This document shows, in pieces, positions 17,243 to 25,559 of a DNA stretch of 64,000 bases. A program made the translations under genes and the position numbers. The stretch comes from Bacillota bacterium. GTDB lineage: Bacteria > Bacillota > UBA4882 > UBA8346. How positions within the stretch are numbered: the stretch's first letter is position 1; each line of letters opens with the position of its first letter. The stretch lies in NCBI GenBank assembly GCA_023426245.1, contig JAFABB010000054.1:31773-95772 (forward strand), given 5' to 3'. Under the pieces are notes generated by a model, which was not told the origin of the DNA, did no database searches, and saw nothing but the letters and a program-made list of their open reading frames with translations.

Positions 17243-18394
17243 CTACAGGCTTTCCAAAATATTGACCAATTTTTCCATTACATATTCGACTTCAGCCGCG
17301 GTCATTCCTGTAAACATCGGTAACCTTAACAACCTCCGGCTATACTCCTCTGTTAGCGGAAGGTCATCCGGGGCATACCCCAAACGCCTTCCCATCGGAG
17401 AACTATGGAGGGGAACATAATGAAAAGCGGTCTTTATTCCATGACTGCTTAAATTCTCTTTTACCCTGTCACGAATCACTTCAGTGCCAAAAACAATATA
17501 AAACAAATGATAATTCGAGCAACAATCTGCGGGAATCGTGGTCATCGATATTTTCCCACTCCGGACAAAGGGTAAAAGATAATTTGAATATGTCTCATGG
17601 ATCAATTTCCGTTTGGCGGTAATCCGGTCGATCTCCTGTAACTGGCCGTAAAGAAAAGCCATCAGGATTTCCGACGGCCCATAACTCGATCCCCAGTCTA
17701 CCCAGGTATATTTATCGACCTCTCCCTTGAGAAAGCGACTCCGGTTCGTGCCTTTTTGAATCAGAATCTCAGCCCGTTCCATCAATGCCGGATTCCGTTC
17801 ATTGATCAGAATGGCTCCCCCCTCGCCGCAGGTGAAATTTTTCGTTCCGTGAAAACTGTAGCAACCGATTTGCCCCCAAGTCCCGAGATACTTTCCTTGG
17901 TAGGAGGCATTTACAGCCTGAGCCGCATCTTCAATCACCCGGATCTTCCGGAAATCAGCCAAAGCCATGATCCGCTCCATCTCACAACCGATACCGCCGT
18001 AATGAACCGGAATAATCGCTTTGGTGTTATCGGTAATTTTTCTTTCAATGTCATCGGGATCAATATTGTATGTTTCGGGCTTAATCTCGGTGAAGACGGG
18101 TCTGGCGCCGCGTAATAATATCGCATTGGCAGTGGACGGGAAAGTAAAAGAAGGCATAATCACTTCGTCGCCAGACTTTAAGCCAACCAATAACGCGGCC
18201 ATTTCCAGCGCATCCGTGGCCGATGCGGTCATTAATACTTTCGGCGCTTCAAATTTCCGGGCGATCAATTCCTTTACTTTTTGGGAATAGGGACCTTCGT
18301 CGGCGATTTGCCCGTTTTGGATTGCCTCCGCGATATAGGACAATTCGGAGCCGACAACATATGGCTCGTAAAAAGGGATCTTCAAATCGTACAC
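17243..18394 (-). CDS. rffA: dTDP-4-amino-4,6-dideoxygalactose transaminase (WecE/RffA)
   Basis: 383 residues, DegT/DnrJ/EryC1/StrS fold. The match to E. coli WecE is close along the whole length: TASATDALEMAALLVGL, GDEVIMPSFTFPSTANA, PVHYGGIGCEM, VIEDAAQ, and the PLP lysine Lys185 in SFHGTKNFTCGEGGA, then KGTNRSRF and VDKYTWVDWGSSY. The enzyme makes dTDP-fucosamine for surface polysaccharide from a 4-keto sugar and glutamate. It is the first gene of a three-gene operon with GT2 and ATP-grasp genes. The dTDP-glucose synthesis genes are not in the window. Confidence 0.92.
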   Translation of the reverse strand: MYDLKIPFYEPYVVGSELSYIAEAIQNGQIADEGPYSQKVKELIARKFEAPKVLMTASATDALEMAALLVGLKSGDEVIMPSFTFPSTANAILLRGARPVFTEIKPETYNIDPDDIERKITDNTKAIIPVHYGGIGCEMERIMALADFRKIRVIEDAAQAVNASYQGKYLGTWGQIGCYSFHGTKNFTCGEGGAILINERNPALMERAEILIQKGTNRSRFLKGEVDKYTWVDWGSSYGPSEILMAFLYGQLQEIDRITAKRKLIHETYSNYLLPFVRSGKISMTTIPADCCSNYHLFYIVFGTEVIRDRVKENLSSHGIKTAFHYVPLHSSPMGRRLGYAPDDLPLTEEYSRRLLRLPMFTGMTAAEVEYVMEKLVNILESL

Positions 18395-18421
18395 CGCTTT
18401 CCATCTTTCTGGATTTTTGGG

Positions 18422-18568
18422 GGATTGAATTTGAAAGAAAAGGGCTGTCGCTGGAAGAATTTTATCGGAGAGATATACAATATATAAGTATTTGCTGTAT
18501 TCATCGGAGCAATATTGTATATCTCACTGATTTTAAATACTTTTTCAGGACAGCTCTTTCTGTAATCC
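18422..18568. repeat. Long imperfect palindrome
   Basis: Two arms of about 60 bases are imperfect reverse complements: GGATT..AAAG..GGCTGTC (18422-18449) against GACAG.CTTT..AATCC (18549-18568), and GAGATATACAATAT (18469-18482) against AATATTGTATATCTC (18511-18525), around a loop of about 28 bases. It separates the aminotransferase gene from the rhodanese gene. It could be a MITE-like element or a large terminator; no target duplication is obvious. Confidence 0.6.
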
Positions 18569-18630
18569 GAAGTTCGGATCAAAAGAGGATATTTCCTTAT
18601 TGCGTGAAAACATCCGGATCCCATTGCGCT

Positions 18631-19530
18631 CTATTTTACCAATGGATAACCCTTATTAACCCAACCCTGCGGAGCGTTGGACGGCATCCCGGCTCCGCCG
18701 TTCATCGATACAGCGTCATATCCCAGCATTCTCAGGCCTGCCACGGTTTGACCGGCAGTTTGTCCGGTATAGCAATAAACAATGATTTTCTTGTCAGTCG
18801 GCAGGGTGGCAAATTTTTGTTCCATTCCTTTGCCGAAAGGAATGTTGATGGCCCCTTCGATATGGCCGCTCGCATAATCTTCCGCCTTCCTGACCGATAA
18901 AAACACCACGCCGGGATCTTTTTTGTCCACTAATGCTTTGGCGTCAGCTTCGCTAATTTTATAGTTCGCGTAGGTAGTCCCTTTGACAGCATTTAAACCC
19001 TGATAGTATTCTTCAATCGCCTTCTTAATCTGCGGGTTTACGGCCGTTTTACCTTTGGGCATTTGATTGGCCTTGGCTTCAATAACTTCCGTTACTCCTT
19101 CAACCTTGGAAATTCCTAAATCCCAGCCTAAGTTGACCGATTTGGCGTTAAACCCTGCCATGTTCAACAAAGCCACGGTTTGACCGGCAGTCTGGCCGGT
19201 ATAGCAATAAACCATAATGGTTTCTTTTTGGGGCAATTTCTCCAAATTTTCACTAATCGCAGTGCCAAAAGGGACATTGACCGCCCCTTTGATATGGCCC
19301 TTGGCATATACATCCGGTTGCCGGATATCCAAAATAAACATTTTTTCCTTGGCTTTCACCTTGGCCACAAAATCTTTTTCTCCGATTTTGTAGCTATCAG
19401 CGGGCATGTTGGCAAAATAGGCAAAAACCGCATCATTAACTGGTTTGGAAGCCCCAAAGGCAACTGCAAATCCAGCAGCCATGGATACCGTCATGAATAC
19501 TGAAAGCCATTTCCAATTGATTCTTCTCAT
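18631..19530 (-). CDS. Exported tandem rhodanese (thiosulfate sulfurtransferase)
   Basis: 299 residues with a signal peptide (WKWLSVFMTVSMAAGFAVAFGA). Two rhodanese domains (about 45-145 and 185-298) each have an intact six-residue active loop CYTGQT, with Cys109 and Cys253. In most two-domain rhodaneses only the second domain is active, so two live sites are unusual. It would move sulfane sulfur outside the membrane, perhaps from thiosulfate or polysulfide. AAGGAGG precedes the ATG. It is the last gene of the sulfur operon, 24 bases after the thioredoxin reductase fusion. Confidence 0.9.
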   Translation of the reverse strand: MRRINWKWLSVFMTVSMAAGFAVAFGASKPVNDAVFAYFANMPADSYKIGEKDFVAKVKAKEKMFILDIRQPDVYAKGHIKGAVNVPFGTAISENLEKLPQKETIMVYCYTGQTAGQTVALLNMAGFNAKSVNLGWDLGISKVEGVTEVIEAKANQMPKGKTAVNPQIKKAIEEYYQGLNAVKGTTYANYKISEADAKALVDKKDPGVVFLSVRKAEDYASGHIEGAINIPFGKGMEQKFATLPTDKKIIVYCYTGQTAGQTVAGLRMLGYDAVSMNGGAGMPSNAPQGWVNKGYPLVK

Positions 19531-19554
19531 TATAAAAACCTCCTTCTTATCACT

Positions 19555-20799
19555 TCAATTGATTAGTTTCAAAATACATTGCTCCATAGTTTCCGGACAT
19601 ACATTTTCAATAACAGTTTCCAAAGGTCTCCCGTCTTTCATCAAAACCAAAGCCGGGAGTTTTTCGGGAACTTTTTGACAAACTTTTTCGATTAAAGAAC
19701 CCGATTTATAAACATCAACCTTGGATATGCCGACTTTCTGATCGTATTTAGATTTCATCTTCTCAACAATGGGCAATAAGCACCGGCATTCTTCGTTGGT
19801 CGGTTCCCAAACATACAACAAAGACGGCCGTTCTTTCCCCAAGAGCTGCTGAAAATAATCGGATTCTGCGATATAGCGTTCCGCTGAGACTGCGGCAATT
19901 GCGCCGTCTCCAACTGCTGTGGAGACTTGCCGCAAACATTTCGCCCGGACATCGCCGACCGCATAAATTCCTTCCCTGTTGGTTTCCATCAATTCATTGG
20001 TAAGGATATAACCCCGTTCATTCATGGCGACTAACCCTTTAAAAATTTCGGTATTGGGAAGGTATCCGATAAACAGGAAACAACCGTCCACCGCTACCGG
20101 AATGATTTCTCCGGTTTTGGTGTTTTTCAGATTGACCTGATTTAAACGTTCCCCGCCGACAAATTCATCCACCATGGTATTCCAGATAAATTCCATCTTT
20201 GGGTTGGCGAAGGCTTGTTCTTGAGCAATTTTATTGGCATCCAGGGTGCCTTGGTCATGGATGACCGAAACAATCACCTTTTTTGCAAATTTCGTCAGGA
20301 ACATTCCTTCCTCAATTGCCGCATCGCCGCTGCCGACCATCAGAACCACTTTGTCGGTGTAAAAAGCCGCATCACAGGTGGCACAGAACGAAATCCCCTT
20401 GTCATAAAGAAAACTTTCCTCGTTTTTTGCCCCGGTCAATCTGGGTTTGCCGCCGGTGGCGATGACTACCGCCTTTGCCCGGTAATCCGCCCGGAATGTC
20501 TTGACGATTTTAGTGCCATCCTCAAGAACCTCAATCCCTTTAATATCGGTGAGTTTAAACTCCGCTCCCAAACGCTTCGCTTGTTTCTCAAACAGTTTCA
20601 TCAGGGCAGTCCCGCCGATGGGTTCGGGAAAACCCGGATAGTTTTCGACTTCGCTGGTATAAGTCGCTAAACCGCCTACTAAGGATTTTTCAAACAATAT
20701 GGTCTTTAAGCGGGCTCTGCCGGCGTATATTCCGGCCGTCAGGCCGGAGGCTCCGCCTCCGATAATCGCCACATCATAATCAAAGATCTGTTTTTCCAT
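19555..20799 (-). CDS. Thioredoxin reductase fused to a thioredoxin-like domain
   Basis: 414 residues. Residues 1-312 are a TrxB-type flavoprotein: FAD motif GGGASG (14-19), redox centre CATC (139-142), NADPH motif GSGDAA, and a C-terminal FAD motif YAVGDVR. Residues about 325-414 form a thioredoxin fold (SLLYVWEP...LPIVEKM...ISKVDV...PALVLMKDGRPLETV). Its CxxC has become NEEC, with an extra Cys two positions later (NEECRC, 335-340). The fusion could pass electrons to a sulfur carrier such as TusA or to the rhodanese. GGAGG is 7 bases upstream. It lies 12 bases after the YeeE gene. Confidence 0.88.
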   Translation of the reverse strand: MEKQIFDYDVAIIGGGASGLTAGIYAGRARLKTILFEKSLVGGLATYTSEVENYPGFPEPIGGTALMKLFEKQAKRLGAEFKLTDIKGIEVLEDGTKIVKTFRADYRAKAVVIATGGKPRLTGAKNEESFLYDKGISFCATCDAAFYTDKVVLMVGSGDAAIEEGMFLTKFAKKVIVSVIHDQGTLDANKIAQEQAFANPKMEFIWNTMVDEFVGGERLNQVNLKNTKTGEIIPVAVDGCFLFIGYLPNTEIFKGLVAMNERGYILTNELMETNREGIYAVGDVRAKCLRQVSTAVGDGAIAAVSAERYIAESDYFQQLLGKERPSLLYVWEPTNEECRCLLPIVEKMKSKYDQKVGISKVDVYKSGSLIEKVCQKVPEKLPALVLMKDGRPLETVIENVCPETMEQCILKLIN

Positions 20800-20811
20800 G
20801 AAAAGCCTCCG

Positions 20812-21342
20812 CTACATAAAGAACTTTACCAGTAATTTACTGCCGATCCAGGCGCCGATGAACATAAAGCCCATAAAGATCCAGCCATGTAGTGATGATG
20901 AAGCTATGCCGCTGAATAAAGCGCCGATATTGCAACCAAAAGCTATCCGGGCGCCATAACCCATCAAGATCCCACCGCAGACCGCAGCAATGACTTGTGA
21001 CACCGATTTGATCTTCTTGAACTTAAATTGGGAAGCTGCCAAAGAGGCAAGTAATGCTCCCACAATGATTCCCAAATCCATCAACGATCCTTGATGAGTC
21101 AAAAAGGTCAGCTTCAATGCATCTTTATGGGGTCCGGCGAAATAAAACCATTTTTCAACCGGTACGCCCAGGGTTTTGACAATCCAGCCTCCCCAATAGG
21201 AAAAGGGAGTGGTAACCCCCCATGGGGCTTTGGATAAAGCGAAAAGCGCGATATTCAGTCCTGCAAGTAAAATAGCGCCGGTAGTATAGGACCAGGGGTC
21301 TTTAACCACCTTCTGAAATATCTTATTTTCTTGCCAGCTCAT
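20812..21342 (-). CDS. Half-size YeeE/YedE thiosulfate transporter, subunit 2
   Basis: 176 residues with about five hydrophobic segments. Family marks are GARIAFGCNIGALFSGIASSSLHGW (region near 128-152) with the conserved Cys in the GCN turn, and ILMGYG. Full YeeE/TsuA proteins are roughly twice as long and contain two such halves. Here the second half is encoded separately from the gene at 21636. It should import thiosulfate or another sulfane-sulfur species. GAGGG lies before the ATG; the gap to the TusA gene is 9 bases. Confidence 0.85.
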   Translation of the reverse strand: MSWQENKIFQKVVKDPWSYTTGAILLAGLNIALFALSKAPWGVTTPFSYWGGWIVKTLGVPVEKWFYFAGPHKDALKLTFLTHQGSLMDLGIIVGALLASLAASQFKFKKIKSVSQVIAAVCGGILMGYGARIAFGCNIGALFSGIASSSLHGWIFMGFMFIGAWIGSKLLVKFFM

Positions 21343-21351
21343 GATCAGCCC

Positions 21352-21579
21352 TCACTTCGTTTTTTCAATGTATACTTCCCACTCGCCGTCCCCGACTTCT
21401 TCGATATCCACATTGTGACCTTCTTTACGGGCCCATTCCGGAACATTCTTCATGGCGCAACTGTGATCGATCTCCACAATCAAGGTCTCGCCAACTTTTA
21501 ATTCCCCCATTTTTTTCTGAGTTTTTAACAAAGGAACCGGACAAGCTTCCCCTAAACAATCCAAACGATGTTCAGCCAT
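21352..21579 (-). CDS. TusA/YeeD-like sulfur carrier
   Basis: 75 residues from the ATG at 21579, chosen for AGGAG 8 bases upstream. The active Cys is in LDCLGEACPVPLLKTQKKM, the CPxP signature of TusA proteins, and a second Cys lies in DHSCAMKNVP as in the YeeD/TsuB subgroup. These small proteins accept persulfide sulfur. It is encoded between the two transporter halves, which supports a TsuA-TsuB type uptake complex. Confidence 0.9.
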   Translation of the reverse strand: MAEHRLDCLGEACPVPLLKTQKKMGELKVGETLIVEIDHSCAMKNVPEWARKEGHNVDIEEVGDGEWEVYIEKTK

Positions 21580-21635
21580 ATTCAACTCTCCTATCGGATT
21601 TAATAACAACCATGAAAACATTTCCCAAGCTTACT

Positions 21636-22310
21636 TCACTTGCTTGTTTTCCTCTTTCCCCACCAATCGGCCAAGAAATACAAACCGGCCAATACGGCCA
21701 ATTGGAGAATGAACGCCAACGACCATCCCAATACCGATGGCAAGTGAACCTTGGGGGATGAGGCTATGGTTTGTTGCTGCCACCAGCCGAAATCCCGGGC
21801 TCCCCATAAACTGCCGACCACAAAAAAGATCAATGACAACCATTGCATCATAAATCCTTCGCCGACCCGCATTAATGTTCCGGAAGCGCAACCCCCCGAG
21901 ATTACTGCTCCGATCCCGAACATCACCGCCCCGATCGCTACATGAATGCCTGCCGGATTAATAGATCCCGGTACTCCTTTACCGCCATGAATGGTTATGT
22001 ATTGAATAATTCCAAATCCAACCAGCGCAATCCCAATAGCGGTTAAAACCGCTTTCGTCAGCGATGTACCTCCGGTTAGCACCGGATCGCGAAAAGCGGC
22101 CGTAAAACAAAACCTCGATTTTTGCAGCACTACCCCGAAAGCGATTCCAAAAATCCATCCCATTGCCAGCTTAGGCGATAGTATCCCTGCAAAAACCGCA
22201 AAAACAATGACCAGGACCAATACTACCATCGCTACCGGGAGTTGATTCTTCTTTTTTCGAGTTGCTTTTCTGACTGGTGCTGCATTGATTACTGTAACAT
22301 CCGCACTCAA
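21636..22310 (-). CDS. Half-size YeeE/YedE thiosulfate transporter, subunit 1
   Basis: 224 residues from a TTG at 22310 with GGAGGG 6 bases upstream; the longer open frame to 22400 lacks a site and would run into the promoter region. After a basic leader (APVRKATRKKKNQ) come five or six hydrophobic segments. Conserved cysteines are in QKSRFCFTAAFRD and ISGGCASGTLMRVGEG, both typical of the family. It is the first gene of the sulfur operon and pairs with the second half-transporter at 20812. The divergent LysR gene probably controls it. Confidence 0.87.
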   Translation of the reverse strand: MSADVTVINAAPVRKATRKKKNQLPVAMVVLVLVIVFAVFAGILSPKLAMGWIFGIAFGVVLQKSRFCFTAAFRDPVLTGGTSLTKAVLTAIGIALVGFGIIQYITIHGGKGVPGSINPAGIHVAIGAVMFGIGAVISGGCASGTLMRVGEGFMMQWLSLIFFVVGSLWGARDFGWWQQQTIASSPKVHLPSVLGWSLAFILQLAVLAGLYFLADWWGKRKTSK

Positions 22311-22499
22311 TCTCTTCCCTCCTTTGTTCCTTTTTTCACAAACTTTAACTTTATTATACTGCATCCAAGTTCGTTCAAAATATAAGATTTTGTTATACAC
22401 TATAAGTGTTTCTTTGATGGTTTCATCTTCGTAAACTGCTTGAGCAGGAATACCAGCCCCGAATCAGAATTATATACCATAGAAAGCAGGGAGTTGCCT

Positions 22500-23396
22500 A
22501 TGAACATTTCAAATTTACAAGCGTTTATCGAAACAGTCCAGACTTCCAGTATTTCAAAAGCCGCAGTGAATCTCCATCTTACCCAACCTGCGGTCAGTCT
22601 GCAGATCCAAAATCTGGAGGCTTCTTTAGGGTATCAGATCCTGATCCGGAGTAACCGGGGGGTACAACTGACTGAGCAAGGAAAGGTTTTCTTTACCTAT
22701 GCCCAAAGTTTTCTGACCTTATGGGACAACCTTCAGCGTGATTTGAAAGCCATGGAAACCGGCGAGTACGTTGCCCTGCAAATCGGTACCTGCCCCGCAA
22801 TAGGGCAGTACGCCTTACCGTGCACTTTATATATGTTCAAGCAAAAATTCCCCCAAATCCAAGTCTCCGTCCAAAATTTAACCACCGAAGCGGTCATTAG
22901 CGAACTCCGGGAACATACTCTTCAAGTCGGTTTCGTGGAGGGAATGATTCAATCGCCTGACCTTTCCAGCCATGCCGTTTTAACTTCCGAATTAATCCTG
23001 GCTGCCGCGCCGACAATTCCCATTCAAGAAGTTGCTTTGACTGAAATATCCAATCTGCCGTTGGTCTTAACCTCGAAAAACTGCGATGTCCGGCGTTCCT
23101 TGAAAAAGATCCTGTCCTCTCGGGGGATCGACGAATTGGTCCTCAAACCTTTTTTGGAACTCGATAGTTTGGAAAGTGTCAAATCGGCGGTTCTTTCCGG
23201 CCACGGGCTTTCCTTTCTACCCTATATGGCGATCAAAAAGGAATTGTTCTCCGGGGAGTTAAAACAAGTAACAACCAAAGACGGGCGTCTGGATATTACT
23301 TTTTCGATGATTTGGCGCAAAGACAACGAGCAATCCGTTTATTGCCAAAAGTTCATCGACTTTATCAACATGGAGGGCGGGAAAAGCTTCTGTTAG
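22500..23396 (+). CDS. LysR family regulator, CysB/Cbl-like role
   Basis: 298 residues from the ATG at 22500 with GGGAG 6 bases upstream. Winged helix in residues 1-60 (LQAFIETVQTSSISKAAVNL, LTQPAVSLQIQNLEASLG) and a LysR substrate domain from about 90 on. It is divergent from the sulfur operon, the standard LysR layout, so it likely senses a sulfur metabolite. A TTATA-CAC-TATAA inverted repeat at about 22394-22406 lies between the genes. Its 3' end is 3 bases from the convergent TusA gene. Confidence 0.9.
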   Translation: MNISNLQAFIETVQTSSISKAAVNLHLTQPAVSLQIQNLEASLGYQILIRSNRGVQLTEQGKVFFTYAQSFLTLWDNLQRDLKAMETGEYVALQIGTCPAIGQYALPCTLYMFKQKFPQIQVSVQNLTTEAVISELREHTLQVGFVEGMIQSPDLSSHAVLTSELILAAAPTIPIQEVALTEISNLPLVLTSKNCDVRRSLKKILSSRGIDELVLKPFLELDSLESVKSAVLSGHGLSFLPYMAIKKELFSGELKQVTTKDGRLDITFSMIWRKDNEQSVYCQKFIDFINMEGGKSFC

Positions 23397-23399
23397 CCG

Positions 23400-23618
23400 C
23401 TAGCGTTTTTTAAGGCAAATCTCCCAGATCCCATTGGCTAATTCGTTAACCTGAAAATCGCAAACATAGTCTTTCATCGCTTCCTTAATATTATCAACCG
23501 CACAGCTATGATCGACCATAATTTGTAAAGTCTCTCCCGGTTTTAATTTTTGGATCTCATTCGTCGCCTTTAGGGTGGGAATCGGGCAAAAATCACCCAT
23601 GCAGTCCAGCGTTTTCAT
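23400..23618 (-). CDS. Second TusA family sulfur carrier
   Basis: 72 residues with the CPIP active site (LDCMGDFCPIPTLKATNEI) and DHSCAVDNIKEAM, the same second Cys as its paralogue at 21352. GGGGAGG lies 6 bases before the ATG. It is convergent with the LysR gene and separated from the metal ABC operon upstream by a 337-base spacer with hairpins. Two TusA copies this close suggest different sulfur donors or acceptors. Confidence 0.88.
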   Translation of the reverse strand: MKTLDCMGDFCPIPTLKATNEIQKLKPGETLQIMVDHSCAVDNIKEAMKDYVCDFQVNELANGIWEICLKKR

Positions 23619-23666
23619 TCAAACCTCCCCAAGCCAATCATTAAAAATTTTTTCTAAGCAGCACGC

Positions 23667-23760
23667 ATGACAGCCCTTCGAACAGGCTGTCATAAGAATC
23701 AATGAAAATAAAACAAGCCGAAGGATATACCCTAAACCGGCGAAGTTTTATTTTCATATT
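23667..23760. terminator. Two hairpins between metal transporter and TusA genes
   Basis: ATGACAGCC (23667-23675) pairs with GGCTGTCAT (23685-23693). AATGAAAATAAAAC (23701-23714) pairs with GTTTTATTTTCAT (23745-23757), with a 30-base loop. They could end transcription of the metal transporter operon. The rest of the 23619-23955 spacer shows nothing else. Confidence 0.5.
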
Positions 23761-23955
23761 CGATCGCCTATGAAAGAACCCTCCGGGATGAAAAAGGATT
23801 GATTCAAAACTTTCGCTTTTTTATCGGATGTACCTGCTTTTTTATGAGGCCTCCCGGTTTTCGGTTATGTACTTTATCTGATAAAGATCCTGGTAATGCA
23901 GGATTTTCAACCGCTGTGGAACGGTCGAAGCATCCCCTTTGGGGATAAAAATAAC

Positions 23956-24729
23956 TTATAGCCCAAGTCTTCCGGCATTATCCTGAAATACTTCAATCAA
24001 CGACGGGGCTTTCGCCGAGGGAAAATTGATTAATTCAACATATTTGCAGTGGGCGATTTCAACGATGGGCTTCCCTTGCGGATTATGAAAATTATCGATA
24101 ACCAGTTCCGGTCCAAGTTTAGCATACTCCATTACTTTGGCCGGACTCATCTCCTCCGCGCCGAACACCCCTACGATGTCATAGCCCAGCCATTGAACGA
24201 AAGGCTGTTGATGTTGCTGAACCAGGACCTTGATTTGGGCAACTTTTTTCTCTTGGGTCCGTTTTTGAATATCAGCGATGACCCGGTCAAAACGATTTTC
24301 CCATTTCTCCTCTTTAGCCCGGGTGCCTAACTTTTTCGCCAAAATTCCCGCTTGCTGTTTGAGAATCCCAGGTTCATTAGTGGTCACCACGGTAAATATT
24401 TTGGTTTTGGGAAACTCGCTGGCGGCCAGCAATTTCTTGGCGAAAGGCTCATATCCGGCATAAACAAAAGCGTTGGCTTCTTTCAGCTTGGCGATATCCG
24501 ACGGCCGGTAATCATACTCCGGCGGATGTTTCAGTTCCAGCGGAGCCAAAATCCGCACTTCATCGGCACCGGCGGCTTCAGCAATAGCCCCTGTCCAACT
24601 GGTGGAAGCTACAACCACCACTTTCGTCCCGGCGCAACCTCCGGGAGTCCCCAGCCAACCGATAAGACACAACGCCGTCAGGAAAAGGATTCCCTTTGAA
24701 AAACTTGACATTTTTTTGAGTTTCATCAT
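23956..24729 (-). CDS. Zinc/manganese-type ABC transporter binding protein
   Basis: 257 residues with a signal peptide ending in a lipobox-like GGCAGT. ZnuA/TroA-type fold: ASTSWTGAIAEAAG, the metal-ligand region LELKHPPEYDYRPSDI, AFVYAGYEPFAK, and a second His pair in NFHNPQGKPIVEIAH. It lacks the His-rich loop of classical ZnuA and is shorter than usual (about 300), so the metal or chelate may differ. It is the last gene of a four-gene operon. Confidence 0.82.
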   Translation of the reverse strand: MMKLKKMSSFSKGILFLTALCLIGWLGTPGGCAGTKVVVVASTSWTGAIAEAAGADEVRILAPLELKHPPEYDYRPSDIAKLKEANAFVYAGYEPFAKKLLAASEFPKTKIFTVVTTNEPGILKQQAGILAKKLGTRAKEEKWENRFDRVIADIQKRTQEKKVAQIKVLVQQHQQPFVQWLGYDIVGVFGAEEMSPAKVMEYAKLGPELVIDNFHNPQGKPIVEIAHCKYVELINFPSAKAPSLIEVFQDNAGRLGL

Positions 24730-24731
24730 GT

Positions 24732-25559
24732 TTAACCCACTCTCCTTGTTTTGAGAATTAAATTTTTCAAAATACCTGCCAGACCAACCAGCCCAACCGC
24801 AGTTAAAGTGATACTGGCTCCGCTGGGAAGATCCAAAATCATGGAAGCCGCCAGTCCTCCCACCTGGGATAGGATCCCGAAAACAGCCGAAAGTACCAGA
24901 ACTTCTTTGAGCCCCCGCGCTAAGGTCAATGCGGCCATAGCCGGCAGCAATACTGCCGCGTCAATCAACAAGGCCCCGACCATCCGGAAATTGACTCCGA
25001 TCGCCAAACCTGTAAGTAACAAAAGCCCGTTCCGGATCAACTTGACCGGGACGCCAAGTCCCTCCGCCAAGTCCGGATTATAAAGCACCAGCTGGATTTC
25101 GTGGTAAAAGACAACCAATAAAAACACAATTACTCCGGCTAAAATCCCAATGACCCATAAATCAGCCGTTTGGAGCGCGAGGATATTGCCGGTGAAAAGG
25201 GCAAACGCATTCATGGCCGGGACACCGGCCTTATAAAACAGCATAAAAGCCAATCCCAGCGAACCCGTCATGAACAATACGCCAATCGCCCCGGTATCGG
25301 CCCGAATATAATCTCCGGCAGGCCCTAATAGTAAAGTGGCGATTCCGATGGCGATCATGGCGCCAAGTAAGGGCGAAAAACCGGCTACCATACTGACGGC
25401 CGCTCCCAACAGTGCCACATGCATCAAGGCGAAGCGCACAGTGGTTAAGTTAAGCGTCAACACCACAACTCCCAAAAGCGAAAGGCCAGTTCCCGACAAA
25501 AAAGCTCCTAAAAAGGCTTTTTGAAATAAGGGGACTTGGAAATAATCAAATAAACTCAT
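24732..25559 (-). CDS. Metal ABC transporter permease (ZnuB/TroC family)
   Basis: 275 residues with eight hydrophobic segments. ABC-3 family marks: ALMHVALLGAAVSMVAGFSP, ALLIDAAVLLPAMAALTLARG. It is two bases before the binding-protein gene and overlaps the ATPase gene by 14 bases, so translation is coupled. It forms the channel for the metal importer. Confidence 0.88.
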   Translation of the reverse strand: MSLFDYFQVPLFQKAFLGAFLSGTGLSLLGVVVLTLNLTTVRFALMHVALLGAAVSMVAGFSPLLGAMIAIGIATLLLGPAGDYIRADTGAIGVLFMTGSLGLAFMLFYKAGVPAMNAFALFTGNILALQTADLWVIGILAGVIVFLLVVFYHEIQLVLYNPDLAEGLGVPVKLIRNGLLLLTGLAIGVNFRMVGALLIDAAVLLPAMAALTLARGLKEVLVLSAVFGILSQVGGLAASMILDLPSGASITLTAVGLVGLAGILKNLILKTRRVG

